Assembly: GCF_004522235.1 (NCBI RefSeq)
Contig: NZ_SDLT01000058.1
Coordinates: 1 to 37,845 of the forward strand
DNA length: 37,845 bases
Direction: 5' to 3'
From: Amycolatopsis nivea
GTDB taxonomy: Bacteria > Actinomycetota > Actinomycetes > Mycobacteriales > Pseudonocardiaceae
Translations under genes and position numbers: made by a program
The notes under the pieces: generated by a model
Databases searched by the model: none
Told to the model about the DNA's origin: nothing
The model's input: the letters and a program-made list of their open reading frames with translations, nothing else
Shown: positions 15,999 through 23,325 of the stretch, one piece after another
How the letters are laid out: every line of letters starts with the position of its first letter
Numbering within the stretch: the first letter of the stretch is position 1

Positions 15999-17483
15999 AT
16001 GCAGCCCTTCCCCGTCCCGCCCGACGAAATCCCGGTCGGCGGCGACTGGCAGCGCGGCGGCGGTCCCGCGTCCGCGTGCGTGGACCCCGCCGACGGGTCG
16101 GCGGTCGCCTCGATCCACGCCGCCGACTCCGCCCAGGTCGACGCCGCCGCCCGGGCCGGCACCGCGGCCGCCGCGGACCCGGCATGGCGAGACCTGCTGC
16201 CGCACCAGCGCGCCCGGCTGCTGACCCGCGTCGCCGACGCGATCGAGGACCACGCCGAGCAGCTCGCCCTGCTGCAAACCCGCAATACCGGCAAGGCCCT
16301 CGGTGAAACCCGCGCACTCGTCGCGAGCGCCGCCGGCACCTTCCGCTACTACGCGGCCGCGCTCGAAACGCTCGAAGGCGAACTCCCGCCCAGCCGCGGC
16401 GCACACCTGACGATGAGCGTGCACGAACCGATCGGCGTCGTCGGCGCGATCACGCCCTGGAACTCGCCGATCGCCAGCGACGCCCAGAAAATCGCCCCCG
16501 CGCTGGCCGCCGGGAACGCCGTCCTGCTCAAACCGGCGGAAGCCACTCCCCTGGTTTCGCTGGCGCTGGCCCGCCTCGTCCACGACGCCGGCGTACCGCC
16601 CGCACTGCTGTCCGTCCTGCCCGGCCCCGGCTCGGTCGTCGGCGACGCGATCTCCCGCCACCCGCTGGTCGGCAAGCTCGCCTTCACCGGCGGCACCACC
16701 ACCGGACGCGTGCTGGGCAGGATCGCCGCGGACCGGATCATCCCGGTCACCATGGAACTCGGCGGCAAGTCCCCGACGATCGTCTGCGAGGACGCCGACG
16801 TCGAGGAGACTGTCGCCGGAATCCTGTATGGAATCTTCTCGTCGACCGGGCAGAGCTGCATCGCCGGATCGCGGATCTTCCTGCCGCGCAAGCAGTACGG
16901 CGAATGGGCTTCCCGCCTGATCGAGGCGGCCACCGCCCTGCGACTGGGCCCCGGCACCGACCCGGCCACCCAGGTCGGTCCGCTGGCGACGTTCGCCCAC
17001 CGCGACAAGGTGGCCGCGATGGTAGACCGCGCCCGCGAAGAAGGCGCGGTGGTCCGCTGCGGCGGGCAAATCCCTTCCGACGAACGCCTCTCGCGCGGTG
17101 CGTACTACCTGCCGACGCTGCTGGACGGCCTCGCGCCCGACGCGAAGACGTGCCAGGAGGAAATCTTCGGCCCGGTCGGCGTCCTGCTGCCCTACGACGA
17201 CGAGGAAGACCTGGTCGCCCAGGCCAATTCGACCGTCTACGGCCTGGCATGCGGCATCTGGACCGCCGACTACCGCCGCGCGCTCCGCCTGGCCCGCCGC
17301 GTCGAGGCCGGGACGGTGTGGATCAACACGTACAAGCAGTTCAGCATCTCGACCCCGTTCAGCGGCACGAAGGAAAGCGGCCTCGGAACGGACAAGGGGC
17401 GCACCGCGATCCGGAGTTATCAGCGGCAGAAGAGCTTGTATTTGAGCTTGGCGGACGAGCCGATTCCGTGGGCTCGGGGCTGA
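15999..17483 (+). CDS. NAD(P)-dependent aldehyde dehydrogenase
   Basis: 494 residues, the usual ALDH length. The cofactor segment is PWNSP near 150 and FTGGTTTG near 230. The general base Glu lies in MELGGKSP near 252 and the catalytic Cys in STGQSCIAGSR near 287; EEIFGPVG and FSGTKESGLG complete the signature. The ATG at 15999 follows GAAAGGA. It probably oxidises an aldehyde made by the catabolic operon, for instance the product of the ThDP enzyme. It is divergently transcribed from the operon and shares its operator region. The last 14 codons are repeated, degenerated, just downstream. Confidence 0.94.
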   Translation: MQPFPVPPDEIPVGGDWQRGGGPASACVDPADGSAVASIHAADSAQVDAAARAGTAAAADPAWRDLLPHQRARLLTRVADAIEDHAEQLALLQTRNTGKALGETRALVASAAGTFRYYAAALETLEGELPPSRGAHLTMSVHEPIGVVGAITPWNSPIASDAQKIAPALAAGNAVLLKPAEATPLVSLALARLVHDAGVPPALLSVLPGPGSVVGDAISRHPLVGKLAFTGGTTTGRVLGRIAADRIIPVTMELGGKSPTIVCEDADVEETVAGILYGIFSSTGQSCIAGSRIFLPRKQYGEWASRLIEAATALRLGPGTDPATQVGPLATFAHRDKVAAMVDRAREEGAVVRCGGQIPSDERLSRGAYYLPTLLDGLAPDAKTCQEEIFGPVGVLLPYDDEEDLVAQANSTVYGLACGIWTADYRRALRLARRVEAGTVWINTYKQFSISTPFSGTKESGLGTDKGRTAIRSYQRQKSLYLSLADEPIPWARG

Positions 17484-17686
17484 ATCAGCAAGATCGGGCT
17501 TGGCCGTCCAGTGCCGCGCCGTCGACTCCCCGCCGACCTCGGCCGGGGATCGGCGGCGCCGCACGCACGGCGGCGATCAATGCGTTTATTTGAGCCCGGC
17601 GGACGAACCGATCCCGTGGGCTCGGGCCTGAATCAGCACGTTCGGGCTTGGCCGTCCAGTACCGCACGCACCGCAGCGATCAAGGC
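17440..17686. repeat. Decayed tandem duplication of the aldehyde dehydrogenase 3' end
   Basis: The segment 17440-17510 (end of the gene plus flank) recurs at 17588-17658 with an offset of 148 bases and only a few substitutions. The second copy still reads YLSPADEPIPWARA and a stop. A further piece near 17561-17580 recurs at about 17664-17683 with an offset of 103, so the second unit lacks roughly 45 bases of the first. No intact gene is seen between 17484 and 17716. Confidence 0.75.
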
Positions 17687-17716
17687 GGCGTCGCGCTCGG
17701 CCCCAGCCGGACGGAT

Positions 17717-18235
17717 TCAGTCCCCGAACTCGGCCTGGTCCAGCGACTGCTCCAGCTTCCCCAGCAATTTCGCCAGCTGCGCCCGTTCCGTCGCGGTCAA
17801 CCCGGCCAGCATGCGGTTTTCGTTGGGGAAATGCTCGTGCACCACTTTGTCCGTGGCCGCGAGCCCCTCCTCGGTGAGGCCGATGAACACGACCCGGCGG
17901 TCGTCCTCGTCGCGTTCGCGACGGACGAGTCCGGCCTGCACCAGCTTGTCGACCCGCTGGGTGATGCCGCCGGTGGTGAGCAGGTTCGTGTCGGCGAGGT
18001 CCCCGGCTGTGCGGCGGTAAGGCGCGCCGCCCCGCCGGAGTGCGGCGAGGATCCCGAAGTCCGCCACCGTGATCCCGTGCCGGGCGAACACGCGCGTCAG
18101 CTGCCGCTGGTACCGGTCGAACGAACGGTGCAACCGCCCGAACACCGCGAGCGGCGACGTGTCTACCTCCGGCACCTCGTCCCGCCACTGCGCGAGCATC
18201 TCGTCGACCTCGTCCGGCTCGGTCCGCTTCGGCAT
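17717..18235 (-). CDS. MarR family transcriptional regulator of the catabolic locus
   Basis: 172 residues, somewhat longer than the usual 140-150 because of an N-terminal helix of about 25 residues. The winged helix is clear: GITVADFGILAALRR, then NLLTTGGITQRVDKLVQAGLV as recognition helix, then RRERDEDDRRVVFIGLTEEG as wing. Many MarR proteins of catabolic clusters are repressors released by the substrate. It sits between the aldehyde dehydrogenase and a VOC gene. A degenerate copy of the TTAGGYCTAA element lies just upstream, consistent with autoregulation and control of the three sites at 15.8-15.95 kb (inference). Confidence 0.88.
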   Translation of the reverse strand: MPKRTEPDEVDEMLAQWRDEVPEVDTSPLAVFGRLHRSFDRYQRQLTRVFARHGITVADFGILAALRRGGAPYRRTAGDLADTNLLTTGGITQRVDKLVQAGLVRRERDEDDRRVVFIGLTEEGLAATDKVVHEHFPNENRMLAGLTATERAQLAKLLGKLEQSLDQAEFGD

Positions 18236-18254
18236 CCGGCACCCCCTGAATAGC

Positions 18255-18264
18255 TTTGGGCTAA
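18255..18264. promoter_or_regulatory. Degenerate TTAGGYCTAA element at the marR/VOC promoter
   Basis: TTTGGGCTAA matches TTAGGCCTAA at 8 of 10 positions. It lies between the divergent MarR and VOC genes, where autoregulation would be expected. A TANNNT-type -10 (TACGGT, 18297-18302) is 6 bases upstream of the VOC ATG, which hints at a leaderless VOC transcript. Confidence 0.4.
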
Positions 18265-18308
18265 GAATAGCACCACTAAGGCTTTTCGGAGCAGGCTACG
18301 GTGACCGC

Positions 18309-18749
18309 ATGACGGTCAAGCGGATGGACAACGTCCTCATCGTCGTCGAGGACCTCGACGCGGTCATCGCGTTCTTCGTCGAACTGGGGCTGGAACTGGA
18401 AAACAAGGGCCCGCTGGACTGGCGCGGCGCGGAACGGGTGGTCGGCCTGAAGGACATCCGGCAGGACGTCGCCATGCTGCGCGTCCCCGACGGACCCGGG
18501 CGGGTCGAACTGGCGAAATTCCACCAGCCGAAGGCGATCGCTCCGGAGCCGTGGCAGGCCCCGGCGAACACGCTCGGCATCCGCCGGATGATGTTCGCGG
18601 TCGACGACCTCGAGGACACCCTCGCCCGCCTGCGCGCCCACGGAGCCGAACTGGTCGACGAGGTGGTGCAGTACGAGGACATCTATCTGCTGTGTTACGT
18701 CCGGGGGCCGGAGAACATCGTCGTCGGGCTCGCTCAGGAACTCGGCTGA
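18309..18749 (+). CDS. VOC-superfamily protein (glyoxalase/dioxygenase-like)
   Basis: 146 residues, one VOC domain pair. The start (KRMDNVLIVVEDLDAVIAFFVELGLEL) and the central RRMMFAVDDLEDTLARLRAHGAELVDEV are typical. Metal ligands are not all evident, since the first strand has no His where one is common; it could be a binding or resistance-type VOC protein. The ATG at 18309 is the first in frame and only 6 bases beyond a -10-like TACGGT. Divergent from the MarR gene and possibly controlled by it. Its link to the pathway is only positional. Confidence 0.82.
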   Translation: MTVKRMDNVLIVVEDLDAVIAFFVELGLELENKGPLDWRGAERVVGLKDIRQDVAMLRVPDGPGRVELAKFHQPKAIAPEPWQAPANTLGIRRMMFAVDDLEDTLARLRAHGAELVDEVVQYEDIYLLCYVRGPENIVVGLAQELG

Positions 18750-18822
18750 GCGCGCGGCGGATTTACCGAACCCGAACACGCTCCGAACCGAACTCGCGGA
18801 TCGCAGTTCTAGCGTGCGGGGC

Positions 18823-20268
18823 ATGCCGCAACGCGCTCGTTCGCTCCTGATCTCGCTGCTGGCCTTGACAGTGGCTTCGACGGCCGTCGCCTGCGTGCCG
18901 GGCCAGCCCGCCGCGGCCGGCGGCAAACCGAACATCGTCCTCGTGCTCACCGACGACCTGTCGATGAATCTGCTGCCGTATCTGCCGCACGTCCAGGAAA
19001 TGGCCCGCAACGGCACCTCGTTCGCCAACTACACCGTCACCGACTCCCTCTGCTGCCCGTCGCGCTCGTCGCTGTTCACCGGGATGGTCCCGCACGACAC
19101 CGGCGTGTTCACCAACGGCGGCGAGGACGGCGGCTACCGCGTCTTCCACGACCGCGGCGACGACAAGTCGACCTACGCGACGTCGTTGCAACAGGCCGGG
19201 TACCGGACCGCGATGATGGGCAAGTATCTCAACGGCTACCAGCCGAAATCCGACGGGATCCCGCCCGGCTGGAACGAATGGGACGTCGCGGGGAACGGCT
19301 ACCGCGAATTCGACTACGACCTCAACGAGAACGGCACCGTCAAGCATTACGGCAAGAAGCCCGAGGACTACCTCGTCGACGTCATGGCGGACAAGGCCGC
19401 GCGGTTCGTGGCCAGTTCGGCGGCCGACCACACCCCGTTCGCGATGGAACTCGCCACGTTCGCCCCGCACGGCCCCTACACCCCCGCGCCCCGCGACGCC
19501 GGCGCGTTTCCCGGGCTCACCGCACCGCGCGGCCCCGCGTATGACACGCTCCCGTCGTCGCCGCCGTCGTGGCTCGCCTCCCGCACCCCGTTGACCGACC
19601 GGGAAAAACAGACCATCGACAAGGACTTCCGCAAGCGAGCGCAAGCCGTGCAGTCGGTCGACAAGATGATCGGCACCGTGCAAGCAGCGCTGGACAAAGC
19701 CGGAGTACGCGGGAACACCGACCTCGTCTTCACCTCGGACAACGGCTACCACATGGGCGAGTACCGGCTCACGCCCGGAAAGCAGACGGCGTTCGACACG
19801 GACGTGCACGTGCCGCTGGTGGTCACCGGCCCCGGCGTCAAGGCGGGCGCGACGGTGGACCAGCCCGCCGAGAACATCGACCTGCGGCCGACTTTCGAAG
19901 CGCTGGCCGGGGCGCCGACCCCCGCACCGGTGGACGGCGAAAGCCTGGTGCCGCTGCTGAACGGCACCGCACCGACGGCGTGGCGCACCGTCGGGCTGGT
20001 GGAGCACCACGGCCCCGATTTCGACAAGAACGACCCCGACAAGCCCGCGAAGAACAGTGGCAATCCGACCACCTACGAGGCGATTCGGAGCACCGCCTAC
20101 ACCTACGTCGAATACGCCGACGGTGCCAAGGAGTACTACGACCGGACCACAGATCCGCAGGAACTGCACAACACCGCCGCTCAACTGCCGCCGGACAAGG
20201 CCCGGCAACTGCACGACACGCTGCGGGCGATGGCCTCCTGCCACGGGGCGGCCGCCTGCCGGCACTGA
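18823..20268 (+). CDS. Secreted sulfatase (formylglycine-dependent)
   Basis: 481 residues from ATG 18823; a GTG at 18814 is possible, but a -10-like TAGCGT sits 7 bases before the ATG, matching a leaderless start. The N-terminus is an export signal ending at VAC, so it may be a lipoprotein. The sulfatase signature CCPSRSSLFTG (first Cys to formylglycine) is near residue 67, with the metal-binding DD in VLTDDLS at the start of the domain, GKYLN and the SDNGYHMGEYR motif later. It hydrolyses sulfate esters outside the cytoplasm; substrate unknown. No formylglycine-generating enzyme is in the window. Confidence 0.9.
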   Translation: MPQRARSLLISLLALTVASTAVACVPGQPAAAGGKPNIVLVLTDDLSMNLLPYLPHVQEMARNGTSFANYTVTDSLCCPSRSSLFTGMVPHDTGVFTNGGEDGGYRVFHDRGDDKSTYATSLQQAGYRTAMMGKYLNGYQPKSDGIPPGWNEWDVAGNGYREFDYDLNENGTVKHYGKKPEDYLVDVMADKAARFVASSAADHTPFAMELATFAPHGPYTPAPRDAGAFPGLTAPRGPAYDTLPSSPPSWLASRTPLTDREKQTIDKDFRKRAQAVQSVDKMIGTVQAALDKAGVRGNTDLVFTSDNGYHMGEYRLTPGKQTAFDTDVHVPLVVTGPGVKAGATVDQPAENIDLRPTFEALAGAPTPAPVDGESLVPLLNGTAPTAWRTVGLVEHHGPDFDKNDPDKPAKNSGNPTTYEAIRSTAYTYVEYADGAKEYYDRTTDPQELHNTAAQLPPDKARQLHDTLRAMASCHGAAACRH

Positions 20269-20306
20269 CCCCGTTCACCGGAGCACGCGGAGGCGATCGA
20301 TGCCGC

Positions 20307-20927
20307 TCACTCCAGCAGCGCGAAGCCCGACTCGTACCGCGTCTTGCCGAGCGCTGCCACCACGATCTGGAGGAACCCCATCGCCTCGAGTTCCCTTGCG
20401 CGAGTGAGGGGGCCGACGTCGACCGCGCGCATTCCCGCCGCCTCGATGAACTCCGCGACGGCCATCTTCGCCTCGGCGTAGTCACCGGCGAACAGGACGG
20501 TCGTGCGCGTCGTGCCGTTCGTGCCGCTGACGAGCGTGTCTCCGAGATTGACGTTGAACGCCTTGACGACGGCCGTGCCCGCGGGCAGCAACTTCACGAG
20601 TTCGGCCGCGGTGGACGAATCAGCGGGTGACTTCAGCCGGTCGTAGGTGGAGAAATCGATGGGGTTGCTGATGTCGATGACGACCTTTTCGCGGAACTGG
20701 TCCCGATAGTGCTCGACGATGCCCGGATACGCTCCGTAGGGAACGGCGAGCACGACCAGGTCTCCGGTGAGCTTGTCGCCCATGACGCCGTAGCCCGGAC
20801 CTGGACGCGCCGCGGACCTGCTTTCCGCACTGCGCTTGATGATCTGGACGCCTGCGCCTGCCCGGGCCGCGACCTCCGCGATCGCCCCGCTCATCTTGCC
20901 GCTGCCGATGATGCTGATCGAGGTCAT
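20307..20927 (-). CDS. NADP-dependent oxidoreductase, F420-reductase-like (NPDR/ProC-type Rossmann)
   Basis: 206 residues, a single Rossmann domain with a short C-terminal part. IIGSGKMSGAIAEVAARAG at the start binds NADP; DLVVLAVPYGAYPGIVEHY, DISNPIDFS and VKAFNV are the usual landmarks of the NADPH-dependent F420 reductase/NAD-binding family. The ATG at 20927 overlaps the monooxygenase stop by 4 bases (ATGA), so the two are co-translated. It may supply reduced flavin or cofactor for the monooxygenase, or act on its product. That link is positional only. Confidence 0.8.
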   Translation of the reverse strand: MTSISIIGSGKMSGAIAEVAARAGAGVQIIKRSAESRSAARPGPGYGVMGDKLTGDLVVLAVPYGAYPGIVEHYRDQFREKVVIDISNPIDFSTYDRLKSPADSSTAAELVKLLPAGTAVVKAFNVNLGDTLVSGTNGTTRTTVLFAGDYAEAKMAVAEFIEAAGMRAVDVGPLTRARELEAMGFLQIVVAALGKTRYESGFALLE

Positions 20928-22144
20928 GCGACCGGTACCCCCTGAAATCGGTTGAGCGCCTGTTCGGCCACCTTCTGTGCGTCGTAGTCGAATACCGCGC
21001 TCCGCCGGAAATCGCGCCCGACCCGGAGATCGGCGTCGCGCTTCTCGAGGTCCGCGAATTCGTACTGCGCGTCGAACATGGCACCGGCCCGGCGAGAGCC
21101 GTTCTGCAGGATCGCCGTGCGTTGCATGCGGACCGAGGTGTAGCGCCTGAACGCCTCGGGAATGTCGGCGACGCTGTCGGCCGCCGCGAGGAACGTCGCG
21201 AGCGCCATGCTGTCCTCGATCGCCTGGTTCACCCCCTGTCCCTGGTGCGGCAGCATCGTGTGCGCCGCGTCGCCGAGCAAGGTGATCGGCCCTCGGGACC
21301 AGTTGGCGAGAGGTTCGTGATCGAAGAGGCCCCACCAGAAGGTGTGCTCGATGCGCCCGATGAATTCCTGGAGTCTCGGGTCCCAGTCCGCGCCCGCGAA
21401 CTCGGCGGCGAGTTCGCCGACCTCCGCCGGGCCGGACCAGGCCCCGTCGAGCGGCCGTTCGCTCGGGATGCCTGCGACGAAGTTGAACAGCTTCCGCTGC
21501 TGCAGCGGATAGCACATGAAGTGCCGCCGGTTGCCCATCCACACCTGGCTGATCATGGGCCAGTCGCCGGGCAGGCGGGACGCGTCGACCACTCCGCGAT
21601 AGACGATGTACCCGGAGTAGACCGGCTCCGGGAACTGGCCGACGGCTCCCCGCACCACCGAATGGATGCCGTCCGCTCCGATCACGGCGTCGAACACGTC
21701 GTCCGCGCCGTTCTCGAACTCGACGCGAACGCCGGAGCCCAGTGGCTCCGCGGAAACCAGCCGGTGGCCGAGACGGATGGTCGCCGGATCGACCTCCTGC
21801 GCCAAGGCGTCGATCAGGTCCGGGCGGTACATGCCGATGTTCTGGTGCTGCTTGGCCGAGTCCTCCCACGCCGCGTCGGTCACCAGACCGCCCATGGCGT
21901 TCAAGTAGACGCCGTGCCCGTCCGGGACCGCTCCGACCCGCCTGATCCGATCGAGCACGCCGAGCCTCTCGAGGACGCGCGCGGCGTTCGGCGCGACCGT
22001 GACCCCCGCGCCCACTTCGCCCAGCTTGCTCGCCTGCTCGAACACGGTGGCCCGGACTCCGGCGATCTTCCGCAGCGCGATCGCGGCCGTCAGCCCGCCC
22101 ATCCCTCCGCCGATGATCGCGATGCGAGTGTCCTGACTTGCCAC
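20924..22144 (-). CDS. FAD-dependent aromatic hydroxylase, salicylate/3-hydroxybenzoate hydroxylase type
   Basis: 406 residues. IIGGGMGGLTAAIALRK is the FAD dinucleotide motif, GADGIHSVVR is the DG motif near 160, and the second FAD motif is LLGDAAHTMLPHQGQGVNQAIED near 300. The PHQGQG signature is shared with salicylate 1-monooxygenase and 3-hydroxybenzoate 6-hydroxylase, so it probably hydroxylates a phenolic acid with NAD(P)H and O2. GTG at 22144 with GGGGGAG upstream. It is a different lineage from the NicC-like enzyme at 2931-4049. Divergent from a LysR regulator. Confidence 0.88.
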   Translation of the reverse strand: MASQDTRIAIIGGGMGGLTAAIALRKIAGVRATVFEQASKLGEVGAGVTVAPNAARVLERLGVLDRIRRVGAVPDGHGVYLNAMGGLVTDAAWEDSAKQHQNIGMYRPDLIDALAQEVDPATIRLGHRLVSAEPLGSGVRVEFENGADDVFDAVIGADGIHSVVRGAVGQFPEPVYSGYIVYRGVVDASRLPGDWPMISQVWMGNRRHFMCYPLQQRKLFNFVAGIPSERPLDGAWSGPAEVGELAAEFAGADWDPRLQEFIGRIEHTFWWGLFDHEPLANWSRGPITLLGDAAHTMLPHQGQGVNQAIEDSMALATFLAAADSVADIPEAFRRYTSVRMQRTAILQNGSRRAGAMFDAQYEFADLEKRDADLRVGRDFRRSAVFDYDAQKVAEQALNRFQGVPVA

Positions 22145-22170
22145 TGCTTCTCCCCCAAAGTCCTTGCCAG

Positions 22171-22218
22171 CCCTCCGTTCGGAGGGATCGGGAAGCTGTT
22201 CCTCCCATCATGGGAGGC
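22171..22218. promoter_or_regulatory. Two tandem palindromes between the monooxygenase and lysR
   Basis: CCCTCCG-tt-CGGAGGG (22171-22186) and CCTCCCAT-c-ATGGGAGG (22202-22218), both with perfect arms. They lie 27-74 bases upstream of the monooxygenase start and share the core CCTCC...GGAGG. This is the expected place for LysR binding sites, although they are not a classical T-N11-A. They could alternatively form hairpins. Confidence 0.5.
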
Positions 22219-22298
22219 CTTCCTCTGCGTGTAAATCGTGGTAATGTGAGGATGTAATTCGGTTGAACTGAAGAAGGGGAAGGGCAGCCATCTCCGAG

Positions 22299-23258
22299 GT
22301 GAGCCTGCGGCAACTCGAACTGTTCGCGGCACTGCCGAACTTCCCCACGCTCAGCGCGGCCGCGGCGCACCTGCACATCTCGGAATCCGCGCTGTCGCAG
22401 GCCGTGTCGAGCCTCGAGAGCGCCGTGGGCGAGCAGCTGTGCGTGCGGCGCAAGGCCAGAGGGCTCACGCTCACTCCGACCGGTCAGGATTTCGCCAGAC
22501 GGGCGCGTCAGATCGTGGCCGACACGCACGAACTCGTCCTGAACGCCGGGCGCGAACAGGAGCTGCGGGGTCCGGTGCGGCTCGGCTGCTACTCGAGCTT
22601 CGCCGCGAACGTGGTGCCGGAGCTTCTCGAGGGCTTCCCCAAGCGCCATCCCGGCGTGAGCATCGGGATCACGGTGGGCACCAACGAAGAACTGCTCTCC
22701 GATCTCGAGGCAGGGCGACTCGATGTGGCCCTCGTGTACGACGTGTCGCTGCCGACCGGATGCCGCCGCCGCAGGATCTACGCGACCGAACTCGAGGCGC
22801 ACCTGCCTCCCGGGCATCGGCTCGCGGCGGCCGAAACGGTGGACCTGGCGGATCTCGCCGACGAGCCCTACATCCAGTACGACGCGACACCGGGAGTCCG
22901 CAACGTGGCGGACGCGTTCACCGCGCGCGGCCTGGAGCCCAAGATCGAAGCCAGGGTCTCCCAGATCGGCCTCGTCGAGGCACTGGTGGGCCGCGGACTC
23001 GGCTACGGGCTGCTCATGTCCCGGCCCCACGCGCTCCCCGTGAGCATCGAGGGACGACCGGTTGTCATCCGGCCCCTCGACCCCCCGGTCACGGTGACCC
23101 ACGTAGTGGGGATCTGGCCCGCGGACATGAAGCTCACTCCGCGCGCCTCCGCCCTTCTCGACTTCGCCGCCGAACGGCTCGGCGAGCACGAGCTCGCCGA
23201 CGCGATTCCGGCTCGGACGGCATCCGAGGACTCGGCCGCGTCTGCAACGGAGCGTTAG
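22299..23258 (+). CDS. LysR family transcriptional regulator
   Basis: 319 residues. The HTH (residues 1-60) reads LRQLELFAALPNFPTLSAAAAHLHISESALSQAVSSLE in sequence segments typical of the family, and the C-terminal effector domain begins at RGPVRLGCYSSF near 92. The GTG at 22299 gives the normal start MSLRQLELF, but the obvious GAAGGGGAAGGG site is about 14 bases too far upstream for it and fits an in-frame ATC at 22290 better. Divergent from the monooxygenase pair, which it most likely activates in response to the aromatic substrate. Confidence 0.87.
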   Translation: MSLRQLELFAALPNFPTLSAAAAHLHISESALSQAVSSLESAVGEQLCVRRKARGLTLTPTGQDFARRARQIVADTHELVLNAGREQELRGPVRLGCYSSFAANVVPELLEGFPKRHPGVSIGITVGTNEELLSDLEAGRLDVALVYDVSLPTGCRRRRIYATELEAHLPPGHRLAAAETVDLADLADEPYIQYDATPGVRNVADAFTARGLEPKIEARVSQIGLVEALVGRGLGYGLLMSRPHALPVSIEGRPVVIRPLDPPVTVTHVVGIWPADMKLTPRASALLDFAAERLGEHELADAIPARTASEDSAASATER

Positions 23259-23288
23259 GAATTCCTCGGCGTCCCGGACACGCGGAAA

Positions 23289-23315
23289 CGGTGCCGCTCT
23301 CCGCGAGCGGCACCG
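23289..23315. terminator. Bidirectional terminator hairpin
   Basis: A perfect 10-bp stem, CGGTGCCGCT (23289-23298) and AGCGGCACCG (23306-23315), with a 7-base loop between the convergent lysR and SGNH hydrolase genes. No T tract on either side. Confidence 0.65.
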
Positions 23316-23325
23316 CTGCCGGCGA

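Noticed and set aside
15828..17564. 578-codon minus-strand frame antisense to the aldehyde dehydrogenase
   Set aside because: Antisense to a complete ALDH with all catalytic motifs; the composition is typical of antisense frames in high-GC DNA.
20307..23189. 960-codon open frame on the minus strand covering the lysR gene
   Set aside because: It is a GC-rich shadow: the region 22299-23258 codes convincingly for LysR on the plus strand. Only the parts after 22144 and 20927 have real starts and families.
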